Shown here: positions 25,222 to 39,340 of the stretch, piece by piece
Layout of the letters: each line of letters starts with the position of its first letter
Position numbering within the stretch: position 1 is the first letter of the stretch
NCBI RefSeq assembly: GCF_009765835.1
Contig: NZ_LMUS01000004.1
Location: 1-64,000, forward strand
Length of the DNA stretch: 64,000 nt
Reading direction: 5' to 3'
Source: Granulicella sp. L56
Lineage (GTDB): Bacteria > Acidobacteriota > Terriglobia > Terriglobales > Acidobacteriaceae
Made by a program: the position numbers and the translations under genes
Notes under the pieces: model-generated
Seen by the model: the letters and a program-made list of their open reading frames with translations, nothing else
What the model was told of the DNA's origin: nothing
Databases searched by the model: none

Positions 25222-26970
25222 TTAGCCTTCTTTTGCGGAGAGGATGGCAACGCTGTCGGGCGGCAGAAGCACCTTGCCATTGGTAATCCCGATATCATTT
25301 CGAGAACCCAGCGACAGAGAAAATCCGCCGCAATTCTCAAACTCGACGGACTCCTTGCCCAGATTGCACAAGACTCGTACCTGGCCACGGTCCATCGTTA
25401 GCCAGCGCTTATCCTCGTCAAACTTGACCTTGAGGTGATTCAGGTCTCCGTCATTGAGGCAAGAGGTATGACGCCGCAGCTGGATGAGTTGCCGAAACCA
25501 GTTCAGCATCTCTCCGTGATTCTCCTCGTGAATCTCGTCCCAATTCAGCTTCGATCGTTGAAAGGTATCTGCCTCGTCCGGGTTGGGAATCTCATCCGGG
25601 TTCCATCCGAATGCCGCGAACTCGCGCTTCCTTCCCTCTCGCACGGCTGCAACCATCGCAGGCTCATCGTGATCAGCAAAGTACTGAAATGGCGAAGAAG
25701 CCGCAAACTCGTCTCCTTGAAAGATCAGAGGAACAAAAGGCGACATCAGAACAATCCCAATGGCAACCTTTGCGCGCTCCATGCCGACGATGTGCTCCAA
25801 GCGGTCGCCCGTCGCGCGATTTCCCACCTGGTCATGGTTCTGAATGAATCCAATGAAGTGATGCGCAGACAGTCCATGCACGGGACGGCCGTGCGTATGC
25901 CGCCGATACTGGGAGTAAACACCATCGTAGACAAATACCGCCGTCAAAGCTTTTGCCAAGCGCTCAAACGATCCAAAATCGACGTAGTAGCCTTTGCCTT
26001 CTACTTCAATGTTGAGGATGGTAAACAGCGCATGGTGAAAGTCGTCGCTCCATTGCGCGTCCATGCCGTAGCCACCCGCTTCGCGCGGCGTTACCATCTT
26101 CGGATCGTTCAGGTCGCTCTCTGCAATCAGCACCAGCTTCCGCTCAAGCGTCGAAGACAAGATCTCGACCTCCGCCGATAGCTGTTCCATAAAATGAATC
26201 GCCGATCGATCCACAAACTCGTGCACCGCATCCAGCCGCAGACCGTCTACGTGATAGTCGCGCATCCACATCAGCGCGTTGTCGCAGAAGAACCGCCGCA
26301 CCTCGTCCGCACCTGCCTCTTCAAAGTTGACCGCATCGCCCCACGGGGTATTGTGCCGGTGCGTCAGATATGGCCCAAACTTCGTCGTGTAGTTTCCCAC
26401 CGGACCAAAGTGGTTGTAGACCACATCCATCAGGACCGCAAGGCCGCGCGAGTGACATGCATCGACGAATCTCTTTAGTCCGTCCGGGCCGCCGTAAAGA
26501 TCTTTGACAGCAAATAATGCGACACCGTCATAGCCCCAGCCAAACTTACCGGGAAACTCAACGACCGGCATCAACTCGATGTGCGTAATTCCCAGCTCAA
26601 AAAGATAGTTGAGCCGTTCAATCGCCGCGGCGAATGTTCCTGCGGCGGTGAACGTTCCCACATGCATCTCGTAGATGACGGCGCCCGAGAGTGGCGGCCC
26701 CTGCCAGCGGCTATCGTTCCACGCAAAAGCATCATGATCGTAGACACGCGACGGCCCATGAACTCCATGCGGCTGCCACAATCCGCGCGGATCAGGGTAA
26801 GGGGTCGCATCGTCATCCAGCACGAAACTGTAGTCCGTACTGTTGTTCGCTGCATCTATCGATGCATTCCACCATCCCGTATCATCCGGTCCACTCATGG
26901 GGTGCAGAGCATCGCCGATCTTGACTGCCATCTTCTTAGCACCCGGCGCCCACACGGTAAATTTATACAT
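25222..26970 (-). CDS. treZ: Malto-oligosyltrehalose trehalohydrolase
   Basis: About 582 residues from ATG 26970. The N-terminal CBM48-like domain (MYKFTVWAPGAKKMAVKIGD) precedes a GH13 (TIM-barrel) catalytic domain with VYNHFGPVGNY, GLRLDAVHEFVD (nucleophile Asp) and IAESDLND (acid/base Glu), then QNHDQVGNRA. It hydrolyses the alpha-1,4 bond next to the terminal trehalosyl unit made by TreY, freeing trehalose. Its ATG overlaps the treY stop by 8 bases, with AGGAG ahead, so the two are tightly coupled. Cytoplasmic. Confidence 0.95.
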   Translation of the reverse strand: MYKFTVWAPGAKKMAVKIGDALHPMSGPDDTGWWNASIDAANNSTDYSFVLDDDATPYPDPRGLWQPHGVHGPSRVYDHDAFAWNDSRWQGPPLSGAVIYEMHVGTFTAAGTFAAAIERLNYLFELGITHIELMPVVEFPGKFGWGYDGVALFAVKDLYGGPDGLKRFVDACHSRGLAVLMDVVYNHFGPVGNYTTKFGPYLTHRHNTPWGDAVNFEEAGADEVRRFFCDNALMWMRDYHVDGLRLDAVHEFVDRSAIHFMEQLSAEVEILSSTLERKLVLIAESDLNDPKMVTPREAGGYGMDAQWSDDFHHALFTILNIEVEGKGYYVDFGSFERLAKALTAVFVYDGVYSQYRRHTHGRPVHGLSAHHFIGFIQNHDQVGNRATGDRLEHIVGMERAKVAIGIVLMSPFVPLIFQGDEFAASSPFQYFADHDEPAMVAAVREGRKREFAAFGWNPDEIPNPDEADTFQRSKLNWDEIHEENHGEMLNWFRQLIQLRRHTSCLNDGDLNHLKVKFDEDKRWLTMDRGQVRVLCNLGKESVEFENCGGFSLSLGSRNDIGITNGKVLLPPDSVAILSAKEG

Positions 26971-29674
26971 GGCTCTGCTCCTTGCTGTCGTCCTTGCGTA
27001 CAAGCAGCGCAACTGGAAAGCCATTCAGCAAATTTTTGATGGCGACTTTTCCTCCATCTATCTCCAGCTTGGTCAGAAGATTTAACCATCTGCCCTTCGG
27101 CAGCATGATGCTCGCCTCTCTCCACGCTCCAGCCAGCTTCACTGTCAACCTCGGCACCACAATAGCGAGCGAATCGCCACGAAGATAGGCAATGGCGTGC
27201 TCGCTCTTCGGCCCATCTACGAGTAACGGAGTATAGGCTGCGTCCGCGCCAAACCATTCCGGCCTTTCGCGCCGCAACTGCAACGCATGATGAATGACCC
27301 ACATCTTGGGCAGACCTTCCTCAGAGCGAGCCATCACCTGGGCCGCAATATTGTCCCCATGCAGTTTCCTCAGGTCTTTCATTAAGGCAATACGCTGCTG
27401 GTAGTCCACTGGTCGACGGTTGTCCGGATCGACAAGGCTCAAATCCCAGATCTCTGTTCCTTGATATGTATCCGGCACTCCGGGCGCAGTGTATTTCATC
27501 AACGTCTGTGCCAGCGAGTTCACGCGACCCGCGTCTTTTACCTTATCGACAAACTGTTCCAAATCTCGCAAGAACGGCGCGCTCGATAGAGTTCCGGCAA
27601 TAAATCTGGCCAGCGCGTCTTCAAACTCTTTATTGTTGGCAGTCCATGCCGTCTGTTGCTTCGCCTCACGCGTCGCCTTCAACATATAGGCCTGCGCGCG
27701 CTCAATCGACAACGGCCATGCCCCGATCAGAGTCTGATAGTACAAGTACTCCGTATTACGATCGGGCATTGCGTTTGTGCCGGCTCCCGCCGTGCGGAAC
27801 CCATTATTCATCCGGACCCAGCGGTGGATTGCCGCACTGAACCTCGAAGGCATCTCCGACAGCACTTCAATTCTCGCCCGTACATCTTCACTGCGCTTCG
27901 TATCGTGGGTGGAGAGCGTCGTCATCGTTAGCGGGTGTGTTGCCTGCATCTTTTCGCAATAAGCATGAAACTCCGCGACGCTCAAACCGTTGCTCCCCGG
28001 ATCGCCGCCGACTTCATTCATCGCGGACAAGCGGTTGTAACAGTACAAGGCAGTGTCTTCCACGCCTTTCGCCATCACCGGACCAGTGAATTGTTGAAAC
28101 CGCAGCAGGAATTCGCTCTCCTGCTTGCCAGTCACTTTCATGGTCAGCACCTCGCGAAGAAAATCGAAGAGGCCGCCATCGATGTCCTGCCGCTCCTGCT
28201 TCGCATACTCCGCCGCATGAGAGATGTACGCCCTGTCTTCATCCGTGATCTCATCGCGTACCGGCACCACATAGGTGCGATAGATTGCAAAGCAGGCCGC
28301 AATCTCCCGAATGGCCCGTCGTATCTCGGCCCGCGTGTAATCCCGCTGGTTGCGATTGGCTTCGCATATCTCGACGAACATGCTGGTCAGGCGATTCACG
28401 TCGCTGCCCAGGCCCTCCTGGGTGACGCTGACTTTTTTGTTATGCGCCATCGCTGGAAAATCTGTAAGCTCCCCTGCAAAATCACGGCCCAGAAAAGCTT
28501 CATAGACCTTGCTCAACTCTTCCATGCCTTGCGGTGACACCAGCACACCGGCGGCAACATTCAGAAAGTCATAGCCAGTCGTGCCTTCGATGGGCCAACT
28601 CTCGCGCAGAAACTCTCCGTGCTCAAGAATTTTTTCGCCCACGATCCACGCATCGGGAGCGCGTTCGCGTAAGCGTTGCAGATACTCCAACGGGTCCCGC
28701 AAGCCATCCGGATGATCGATTCTCACTCCGTCCAGAATGCCGCGCTCTATCCAATCTAGAACGAGCGCGTGAACCTCTTCAAACACATGCTCGCGCTCGA
28801 CACGTAACCCAATCAGCGAATTCACATCGAAAAAACGGCGATATCCAAGCTGCTGATCTGCTGTCTTCCAGTAAGAAAGCCGGTAGTTCTGCTGATTGAG
28901 AAAATCGTCCAATGCATCAAGATGCTCATTCAACTCTGCGATAGAGCGATCGATTGCATTGCACCCTTCTGGCTCTTCCCCGCACAGGCGATCCAGCAAA
29001 GTGAACAGCACAACCTTGTCACGATGGCGCGCAAGTGTCGTTCTGCGGTCGACATACTCGGGTGTCGGCAGCCGTCCAAACGACGCCGCCAAAAAACTCA
29101 GCGTGTCCGATTTCGCATATTCGGCAGCGCGCGTCAGAATCACAGGCAGCGAAGTTGGAGCCACGGGAAACGTCTGGCCTGCACACTCCACCAGAAACCT
29201 GCCCCCGCGCCTCGACACCTTGATGCCGCCAGCCTGCAACACTCTTCCATATTGGTCAGAGAGCACCGGGACCAGCACCTTGTCGCGCAGACGCTCTTCC
29301 TGCGGTTGCCAATCGATATCGAAGAACGAGGTATATCGGCTGGAGGTTCCGTTCTCCAACACATCCCACCAGTAGCGATTTTCCTTGCCGAGTGCCATAT
29401 GGTTTGGCACAACATCCAGCACCTGCCCCAGCCCCACTTCTTTCAGCCTGGCACAGAAGCGGCTATGACCCGCCGCCCCACCCAACTCTTCGTTCACTTT
29501 CTGGTGATCGACGACATCGTATCCGTGTGTGCTGCCGGGCGCGGCCTGAAGATAAGGTGAACAGTACACATGCGTTACGCCGAGCGCACGAAGGTACTCC
29601 GCAATACTTGCAGCATCATCGAACGTAAAGCCCTGGTGCAGTTGCAAACGATAGGTAGAACCGGGAATACGCAA
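26963..29674 (-). CDS. treY: Malto-oligosyltrehalose synthase
   Basis: 903 residues. It isomerises the reducing-end maltosyl unit of maltodextrin into an alpha,alpha-1,1 trehalosyl end. GSTYRLQLHQGFTFDDA, YLRALGVTHVYCSPYLQA and GYDVVDHQKVNEELGG are the family's conserved N-terminal block; the catalytic-domain Asp and Glu lie in GVRIDHPDGL and IVGEKILE. The start is TTG at 29674, preceded by GAGGG at 6 nt. It forms an operon with treZ. The product makes this half of the locus the glucan-to-trehalose route. Confidence 0.95.
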   Translation of the reverse strand: MRIPGSTYRLQLHQGFTFDDAASIAEYLRALGVTHVYCSPYLQAAPGSTHGYDVVDHQKVNEELGGAAGHSRFCARLKEVGLGQVLDVVPNHMALGKENRYWWDVLENGTSSRYTSFFDIDWQPQEERLRDKVLVPVLSDQYGRVLQAGGIKVSRRGGRFLVECAGQTFPVAPTSLPVILTRAAEYAKSDTLSFLAASFGRLPTPEYVDRRTTLARHRDKVVLFTLLDRLCGEEPEGCNAIDRSIAELNEHLDALDDFLNQQNYRLSYWKTADQQLGYRRFFDVNSLIGLRVEREHVFEEVHALVLDWIERGILDGVRIDHPDGLRDPLEYLQRLRERAPDAWIVGEKILEHGEFLRESWPIEGTTGYDFLNVAAGVLVSPQGMEELSKVYEAFLGRDFAGELTDFPAMAHNKKVSVTQEGLGSDVNRLTSMFVEICEANRNQRDYTRAEIRRAIREIAACFAIYRTYVVPVRDEITDEDRAYISHAAEYAKQERQDIDGGLFDFLREVLTMKVTGKQESEFLLRFQQFTGPVMAKGVEDTALYCYNRLSAMNEVGGDPGSNGLSVAEFHAYCEKMQATHPLTMTTLSTHDTKRSEDVRARIEVLSEMPSRFSAAIHRWVRMNNGFRTAGAGTNAMPDRNTEYLYYQTLIGAWPLSIERAQAYMLKATREAKQQTAWTANNKEFEDALARFIAGTLSSAPFLRDLEQFVDKVKDAGRVNSLAQTLMKYTAPGVPDTYQGTEIWDLSLVDPDNRRPVDYQQRIALMKDLRKLHGDNIAAQVMARSEEGLPKMWVIHHALQLRRERPEWFGADAAYTPLLVDGPKSEHAIAYLRGDSLAIVVPRLTVKLAGAWREASIMLPKGRWLNLLTKLEIDGGKVAIKNLLNGFPVALLVRKDDSKEQSHV

Positions 29675-29775
29675 ACATTACCCTCAAAAGAAACAGTTAC
29701 GATCAGATTTGGCAGTCTCTTTTTAGAGGCTCGCAAGGCGAGTTTGGTTGTACCACCTCACCTGCAACGTACTCT

Positions 29776-31593
29776 CTATTTGCTGCCTTCCGGATGCCAC
29801 ATTCCCGAGATCGCATAGGCCGCGTGAAGGAGTGCGATATGTGTCAAAGCCTGTGGGAAATTCCCTACAAGCCGCTTGCCGACCGGATCATATTCCTCTG
29901 ATAGCAGTCCCACATCATTGCGTAGTTTAAGCAGCCGCTCATAAAGAGCGATCGCTTCGTCTTTGCGTCCGATGAGCCATAGATTGGTCACCATCCAGAA
30001 GCTGCACGCGAGAAACACCCCTTCCCCCGCAGGCAATCCGTCGTCGCTCGTCTTCGTGTCATACCGTTGCACGAAGCCGCCCTTCATCAGACGTTGTTCA
30101 ATTGCCTCTACCGTTCCGCGAATGCGCGGATCTTCCGGCGGAAGAAATCCAACCATCACGATTCGCAGGCACGATGCATCAAGCTGTTTCGAGCCGTAAG
30201 ACTGCACGAAGCTATTCAATTTTTTATTGAAGCCCTTGTTGCACACTTCATCATGAATTTCTTTCCTGACTTTTCTCCATCGTTTGATGTCTCCCCCGCC
30301 ATCAAATTGTTCATGATGCTTAATCGCGCGGTCCAATGCCACCCACGCCATCACCTTCGAGTGGGTGAAGTGCTTGCGGCCATCTCGTGTCTCCCAGATT
30401 CCTTCGTCAGGCAACCGCCAGACATCACACAGATGATCGACAAGCGAGGCCTGCAGAGCAGTGGCTGGAACCCGGATGCTCTGTTCCGCCTCGGGGGTAC
30501 GCGCAAGCGCAGCCGCCACTTCGCCAAATACATCCAGTTGAAATTGATCGACCGCAGCATTGCCGATGCGTACGGGCTGCGAGTTCTCATAGCCAGGAAG
30601 CCAAGCCGCCTCCCATTCTAAAAGTTGGCGCTCTCCCCATATTCCGTAGATCGTCTGCACCTGATCCGGAGCGCCGGCGATCGCGCGCAGCAGCCACCTT
30701 CGCCATGCAATCGCTTCTTCTTCATACCCTGCCAGCATGAGCACCATCAAGGTAAAGGCCGTGTCGCGCAGCCAGCAATAACGGTAGTCCCAGTTGCGGA
30801 CGCCGCCTATTTTTTCCGGCAGCGAAGTTGTCACCGCCGCGACAATTCCTCCCGAGGGCCGATAGGACAACGCCTTCAGCGTAATCAACGATCGTTCGAT
30901 TGCCTCTTTGTACGGGCCGTTGTATTGACTGCGGTGCGCCCACTCCGTCCATAGCCTCTGTGTCTCCGCTAATGCCTTGGCGGCCGGAATCTGCGGCGGA
31001 ACAGATGCCAGCGAAGACAGGTACGTCATGGTGAAGGTCACTGACTCCTGCGCCTTTACGCTGAATTCACTGACAGTCGTCATATCCTTGCCGCAGAGCG
31101 GAGCCTTCGTCTGCAACACAACCATGTCCGGGCCTGCCACAGCTCGCCACTCGCCCTTCATGCTGGTTACCCATGGAGTTGTGCGCCCATAGTCGAAGCG
31201 AACCGCAAGTTCCATTCGCATCGCCACTTCGCCGCGCACGCCTCGCACAATCCTCACGATGCTTGAATGCTCGTCACGCGGCGGCATAAAGTCGATGACG
31301 CACACTTCGCCCTTCGATGTCTCGAACGTCGTCTCCACCACCAGCGTGTGTGCTCTATACTGCCGACGAATCGCTTTTATCTTGCCTGCCGGAGCTATCT
31401 TCCAGAATCCATGGTCCCGCGTCCCCAACAATGCAGCAAAACATGCGCCCGATGAAAACATCGGCCAGCACAACCAGTCAATCGAGCCTTCGCGAGAGAC
31501 GAGTGCCGCCGTCTCGCAGTCTCCAATCAGGCAATAGTCCTCAATTCTTGCGCCGTGCAGCGGTAAACCCTCTTTTTTCTTCCGTCCTGCCAT
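29776..31593 (-). CDS. Glycoside hydrolase family 15 protein (glucoamylase/trehalase-like)
   Basis: About 605 residues from ATG 31593, which has GAGGGA upstream (the frame extends to 31704 without support). It has the GH15 opening IEDYCLIGDCETAALVSREG and DWLCWP, the NWDYRYCWLRD segment, and an (alpha/alpha)6 barrel with probable catalytic Glu residues in PDEGIWETR and AGEGVFLACS. Family enzymes release glucose from starch-like glucans or hydrolyse trehalose. No signal peptide is seen, so it is likely cytoplasmic. It lies 100 bp upstream of treY on the same strand and divergent from glgE. Whether it is a trehalase or glucoamylase is open; the neighbourhood favours trehalose or maltodextrin. 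Confidence 0.85.
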   Translation of the reverse strand: MAGRKKKEGLPLHGARIEDYCLIGDCETAALVSREGSIDWLCWPMFSSGACFAALLGTRDHGFWKIAPAGKIKAIRRQYRAHTLVVETTFETSKGEVCVIDFMPPRDEHSSIVRIVRGVRGEVAMRMELAVRFDYGRTTPWVTSMKGEWRAVAGPDMVVLQTKAPLCGKDMTTVSEFSVKAQESVTFTMTYLSSLASVPPQIPAAKALAETQRLWTEWAHRSQYNGPYKEAIERSLITLKALSYRPSGGIVAAVTTSLPEKIGGVRNWDYRYCWLRDTAFTLMVLMLAGYEEEAIAWRRWLLRAIAGAPDQVQTIYGIWGERQLLEWEAAWLPGYENSQPVRIGNAAVDQFQLDVFGEVAAALARTPEAEQSIRVPATALQASLVDHLCDVWRLPDEGIWETRDGRKHFTHSKVMAWVALDRAIKHHEQFDGGGDIKRWRKVRKEIHDEVCNKGFNKKLNSFVQSYGSKQLDASCLRIVMVGFLPPEDPRIRGTVEAIEQRLMKGGFVQRYDTKTSDDGLPAGEGVFLACSFWMVTNLWLIGRKDEAIALYERLLKLRNDVGLLSEEYDPVGKRLVGNFPQALTHIALLHAAYAISGMWHPEGSK

Positions 31594-31756
31594 TGGTTCG
31601 TCCCTCTTTGACAGTAGCGTTCCCATCGTCAGCAACCGCACATGGCCCAACCGCATCTCTCTAGTCAGTGGCCGGCCTGTAGACGGTAGGATGCATAGAG
31701 CCAATCATTTGTCGAAACGAATCATTAACATGAACAAACTTTTGGAATTGAGTTGA

Positions 31757-33807
31757 ATGAAACCTGTTGAGGGTCGCAAGCGCGTAATTATTGAAGATGT
31801 TCAACCACAAGTCGGCTGCGCTCGCTATTCAGCCAAGCGAACGCTGGGCGATAATGTCACCGTAACTGCAGCAGTCTTTGCCGATGGGCACGACCATATC
31901 GCGGGACGTCTTATGTTTCGGCATGAGAAAGACAGGACGTGGCGTTCTACCGCGATAACACCACTGACCAACGATCTATGGTCGGCAACATTCGTTGTAG
32001 ATAAACCTGGAACCTGGAGCTACACCATCGAGGCCTGGGTCGACCACTTCGGCACATGGCACGCCGATCTTCAGAAGCGTCTCTCCGCTCAGCATGACTC
32101 CACCGCAGACGCGTCCTCAGCCTCGCAGAATATTCCTCTGGCACTCCGCACAGGAGCAATCCTCCTGGAGGAAGCGGCAACTCGCGCCAAGGGTGCGGAT
32201 GCCAAGCTACTTGCAAAGGCGCAGGCATCTCTTCAACAGATTGCGGATCAGGGCGACGCGGTCGCAAGTCCCATCGACAATGAACTCGGTAAGCTTGTCG
32301 ACATCGTAAATCGATACCCCGACCTCACCCTTGCCACGCGATACGATCAGAAGCTCTCTCTCTGGGTCGATCGCGAACGCGCCCGCTTCTCTACCTGGTA
32401 CGAACTCTTTCCTCGTTCCACTTCCGCCGATCCGGCACGGCACGGCACCTTCGCCGATGTCGAAGCGCTTCTTCCCGACATTGCCGCGATGGGCTTCGAC
32501 GTTCTTTATCTTCCGCCGATCCATCCCATTGGCGATGCTTTCCGCAAAGGCCCCAACAATAACGTCGTCGCATCCAAAGGCGACCCTGGTAGCCCCTGGG
32601 CCATCGGCGCAAAAGATGGCGGCCACACGGCGATCCACAAACAACTCGGCACCATTGCCGACTTCGAGCACCTCGTCGCCGCAGCCAACACGCATGGCAT
32701 GGAACTCGCGCTCGACATAGCCTTCCAGTGTTCTCCCGATCATCCGTGGGTCACGGAGCATCCTGACTGGTTCATCAAGCGCCCCGACGGCTCCATTCAG
32801 TATGCTGAAAATCCACCAAAAAAATATCAGGATATTTATCCGCTCAACTTCGAATCGCCTAATTGGCGTGCACTCTGGCAAGCTCTGCATGATGTCTTCG
32901 ATTACTGGATTCAGCATGGAGTACAAATTTTCCGCGTCGACAATCCACACACCAAGGCGTTGCCGTTCTGGGAATGGTGCATCGCCGAAATCCACAAAAA
33001 GCATCCCGGCGTAATCTTTCTCGCGGAGGCCTTTACCCGACCTCATGTCATGTACTCGCTCGCCAAGGCAGGGTTCACCCAGTCCTACACTTACTTCACC
33101 TGGCGTAACACCAGCGCTGAGTTGCAGCAGTACTTTGAAGAGATCACCAAGCCACCCATCACTGATTTCTTTCGTCCGAACCTCTGGCCCAACACGCCCG
33201 ACATCCTTCACGAGACGCTGCAGAATGGTGGCCGTCCTGCCTTCATGCAGCGCGTCATCCTCGCAGCCACGCTCGGCTCAAACTACGGCATCTACGGACC
33301 CGCCTTCGAGTTAGGGGAGAATCTTCCGGCAAAACCAGGCGGCGAAGAGTATCTCAACAGCGAAAAGTACGAGATCCGCCAATGGGACCGCACCGCCTCC
33401 CACTCTCTCGCGCCGCTCATCACGCGCCTCAATCAGATCCGGCGCGAGAATCCGGCACTGCAAAGCGACGGCTCACTTCACTTTCATCCGGTCGATAACC
33501 CACACATCCTCTGCTACAGCAAAATTGCAGGGAGCAACGTCATCCTCGTCGCGATCAACCTCGATCCCGCACAGGAACAAGCCGGTTGGATCGACCTCGA
33601 CCTGAAGCACCTCGCCATCGGCCACGGTCAGGCGTTCGATGTAGAAGATCTGCTCACCGGAATCCATTACGAATGGCATGGTCGCAGCAACTACGTCGCC
33701 CTGCGCCCCGACGTGCTGCCCGCGCACATCTTTCGCATCACTCGCGACCCGAACAGTGGAAACGGTACTAAACTCACCTCAGCACCTGCACAGGCGGAGA
33801 CAACCGA

Positions 33808-33811
<4 letters not shown>
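31757..33811 (+). CDS. glgE: Alpha-1,4-glucan:maltose-1-phosphate maltosyltransferase
   Basis: 684 residues, typical of GlgE. The N-terminal beta-sandwich (VGCARYSAKRTLGDNVTVTA), a GH13_3 catalytic core with RFSTWYELFPRS, VLYLPPIHPIGDAFRKGPNN, the nucleophile Asp in GVQIFRVDNPHTK and the Glu in FLAEAFTRPH, and the SYTYFTWRN segment are all diagnostic. It transfers maltosyl from maltose-1-phosphate to alpha-glucans, cytoplasmic. Its end overlaps the treS-mak start by 4 bp (GTGA), a clear operon. It is divergent from the GH15/treY/treZ group. Confidence 0.96.
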
Positions 33812-37185
<3,374 letters not shown>

Positions 37186-37278
37186 CCTGACGATCCACGT
37201 AGCCTGAAGTGGCTTGAAGTATCCTCGAAGTGTCCGGAACGTATCTAAGAGAGTATTCGGTAAAACCTAAAACACACG

Positions 37279-38493
37279 ATGGCCTCCACCCCCACACACA
37301 TCGACGCCGCAGCGCAGCAGACCGCCGCCATTTCCTCAGGCAGCCTCTTCGTCAGTCTTCCCCCGTTGCCCAACGGGTCGTTCGAGACGATGCTGGCGAC
37401 CCTCGCCGCAGCCTTTCCTACGCAAACCGTACTCGTGGCCATTCCTTCAGCCACACCGAATGGCACACCGCACGCAACACCAGACAACATTCATCTTGTC
37501 CCTTACACGCCAGCGGCAACTTCGACCACCAACTGGGTGCTCACCGCAGCCGACTATCTGAACACCTTCAAGGGAGCAGAGGAGAGCCAGGCCAGCGCCT
37601 GTCTTCTGCTCGGCGCCGAATGTCAATCGCTCACCCCGGAAGCCATCCGCGCGCTCGCTGCCTCGGTCACGGGCTCGAACGCGGACCTCGCCGTGGCCCG
37701 CTACAACCTCGGTCCCCGCGAAGGTCTGTTCAATTCTGCGATCCTCTATCCGCTCACCCGCGCTCTCTTCTGCGTGCGCTCCCGCTATCCTCTGGCCATC
37801 GATCTGGGCCTCTCACTACGCATGACGGAGCGCCTTGCCGCAGCTTCGCAAAAGTTCATCTCAAGCAACCAGAGCGATGCCCTCCTCTGGCCATGCATCG
37901 AAGCTGCATGCGCGAACTATGCCATTGCCGAAGTCGACATCGGCTCCCGCGTGCTGCCCCAGCCTGCAGCAGCCGACCTCAACACACTGCTCGCCCAGAT
38001 CGGCAGCTCGCTCTTCGCCGAAGTCGATGCCAGGGCGGCCTTCTGGCAGCGGGCACGCGGCGCCCAACCTGGGCTTCCCGTCGATCTCTCCGCGTGGCTT
38101 ACGGAAAGCCCGGACATCACGCCCATGCTCGATACCTTCCATCTCGCTTATGCCAACCTGCACGAGATCTGGTCGCTCGTCCTGCCACCGAACTCGCTGC
38201 TCGGCCTCAAGCGCCTCTCCGTCACACCGGCAGATAGCTTCAACATGCCCGACGGCCTGTGGGCACGCATCGTCTACGACTTCGCCCTGGCCTACCGCCT
38301 GCGTACCATCAACCGCGGCCACCTGCTCGGCGCGCTCACGCCGCTTTATCTTGCCTGGGTCGCCTCGCATCTCGTTCTGACCGGAAACGGCACGCCACCC
38401 GAAAAACATATTCAGGACCTCGCCTCCGCCTTCGAGGCCGACAAGCCCTATCTCGTATCCCGCTGGCGCTGGCCCGACCGCTTCAATCCATGA
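37279..38493 (+). CDS. Glycosyltransferase-like protein (GT81/mannosylglycerate-synthase-like), nucleotide-sugar motif degenerate
   Basis: 404 residues. From about residue 145, NSAILYPLTRALFC and LGLSLRMTERL, and the C-terminal LWARIVYDFALAYRL, HLLGALTPLYLAWVASHL and FEADKPYLVSRW, match the pattern of glucosyl-phosphoglycerate/mannosylglycerate-type transferases from memory. The usual metal-binding DxD stretch (V-D-S-D-L-R-S in relatives) reads L-G-A-E-C-Q-S at about 111-117, and the usual P-I-G-G-D-F-G appears as P-L-A-I-D-L-G. No signal peptide. It follows treS-mak by about 90 bp, so it probably belongs to the compatible-solute locus. Function is uncertain; it may be inactive. Confidence 0.65.
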   Translation: MASTPTHIDAAAQQTAAISSGSLFVSLPPLPNGSFETMLATLAAAFPTQTVLVAIPSATPNGTPHATPDNIHLVPYTPAATSTTNWVLTAADYLNTFKGAEESQASACLLLGAECQSLTPEAIRALAASVTGSNADLAVARYNLGPREGLFNSAILYPLTRALFCVRSRYPLAIDLGLSLRMTERLAAASQKFISSNQSDALLWPCIEAACANYAIAEVDIGSRVLPQPAAADLNTLLAQIGSSLFAEVDARAAFWQRARGAQPGLPVDLSAWLTESPDITPMLDTFHLAYANLHEIWSLVLPPNSLLGLKRLSVTPADSFNMPDGLWARIVYDFALAYRLRTINRGHLLGALTPLYLAWVASHLVLTGNGTPPEKHIQDLASAFEADKPYLVSRWRWPDRFNP

Positions 38494-38586
38494 CGACGTC
38501 CCGGCAAAGCAATAAGCAAGCAGCCAGAAGCGAATGGCTAAAAGCTGATAGCTCGTATCTGGTAGCTGGTATCAAAGGAGAAGATC

Positions 38587-39312
38587 ATGTGGCAACAAGT
38601 TCATAGCGCGCTAAGCCAGTCCGCCCACCGTGTGCTCTTCAAGCTCGCGAGCTTTCTCCCCGGCCTCCTCGCCCTGCTGGTCGCCGTCATCGTGCTTGCC
38701 CTGGTTGGCGCAGCTCTCGCTGCAATGCTGCGCCGCATTCTCGTCTCTGCCAAATTCGACGAGCGCATGGCCCGCAACTCAACCGACGCGCTCTCCGACT
38801 GGTCCCCTTCCGGCAGCCCCACGCTACTCGTCGCCCGTATCGTCTTCTGGGCTTGCGTGGTCCTCGGGTTCATCATCGGTATCTCTGCCTTCGACGCATC
38901 TTCCAACGGATCGCAGATCTCGACCTTCCTGCTTCCCTACCTCACCCACTCCGTCGGCGCCATCGTTCTTCTCATCATTGGCAACCTCATCGCCCGGTTC
39001 CTGGAGCGATCCGTACTCATCGGCGCCGTCAACGCCCGTCTTCAGTACGCGCGTTTCCTCTCACTCGGCATCAAGTGGCTCGTACTCGTTCTCACCGCAG
39101 CCATGGTGCTCGACCACCTCGAGATCGGAGGAGCCATCGTCGAGTTGGCCTTCGGCATCCTTTTCGGCGGCATCGTGCTTACGCTCGCCCTCGCCGTGGG
39201 CCTCGGCTCACGCGAGATGGTCAGCCGCTCTCTTGAAAAGAATGTAGAGCGCACCGACCCTAACGCCGCCACGGAATCCCCCGCCGGCTCCGAGCCGCTG
39301 CGCCACTTCTAA
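38587..39312 (+). CDS. MscS-related membrane protein with conserved TM helices
   Basis: 241 residues with about five hydrophobic helices (near 24-48, 78-100, 118-140, 148-172, 178-200). The segments LALVGAALAAMLRRIL, LLIIGNLIARFLERSVLIGAVNA and ALAVGLGSREMVSR resemble the 'TM-helix' repeats of the mechanosensitive-channel/CmpX group, but no full MscS beta-domain follows. AAGGAG precedes the ATG at 6 nt. It follows the trehalose genes, which would fit an osmotic-response role, though this is inferred from position. Confidence 0.75.
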   Translation: MWQQVHSALSQSAHRVLFKLASFLPGLLALLVAVIVLALVGAALAAMLRRILVSAKFDERMARNSTDALSDWSPSGSPTLLVARIVFWACVVLGFIIGISAFDASSNGSQISTFLLPYLTHSVGAIVLLIIGNLIARFLERSVLIGAVNARLQYARFLSLGIKWLVLVLTAAMVLDHLEIGGAIVELAFGILFGGIVLTLALAVGLGSREMVSRSLEKNVERTDPNAATESPAGSEPLRHF

Positions 39313-39340
39313 ACCACGCTTTTATTTGTTGCACATAAAT

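Noticed and set aside
32207..33211. A 334-codon minus-strand frame inside glgE
   Set aside because: glgE is well supported on the other strand; the frame shows no motif and is a mirror of its codon bias.
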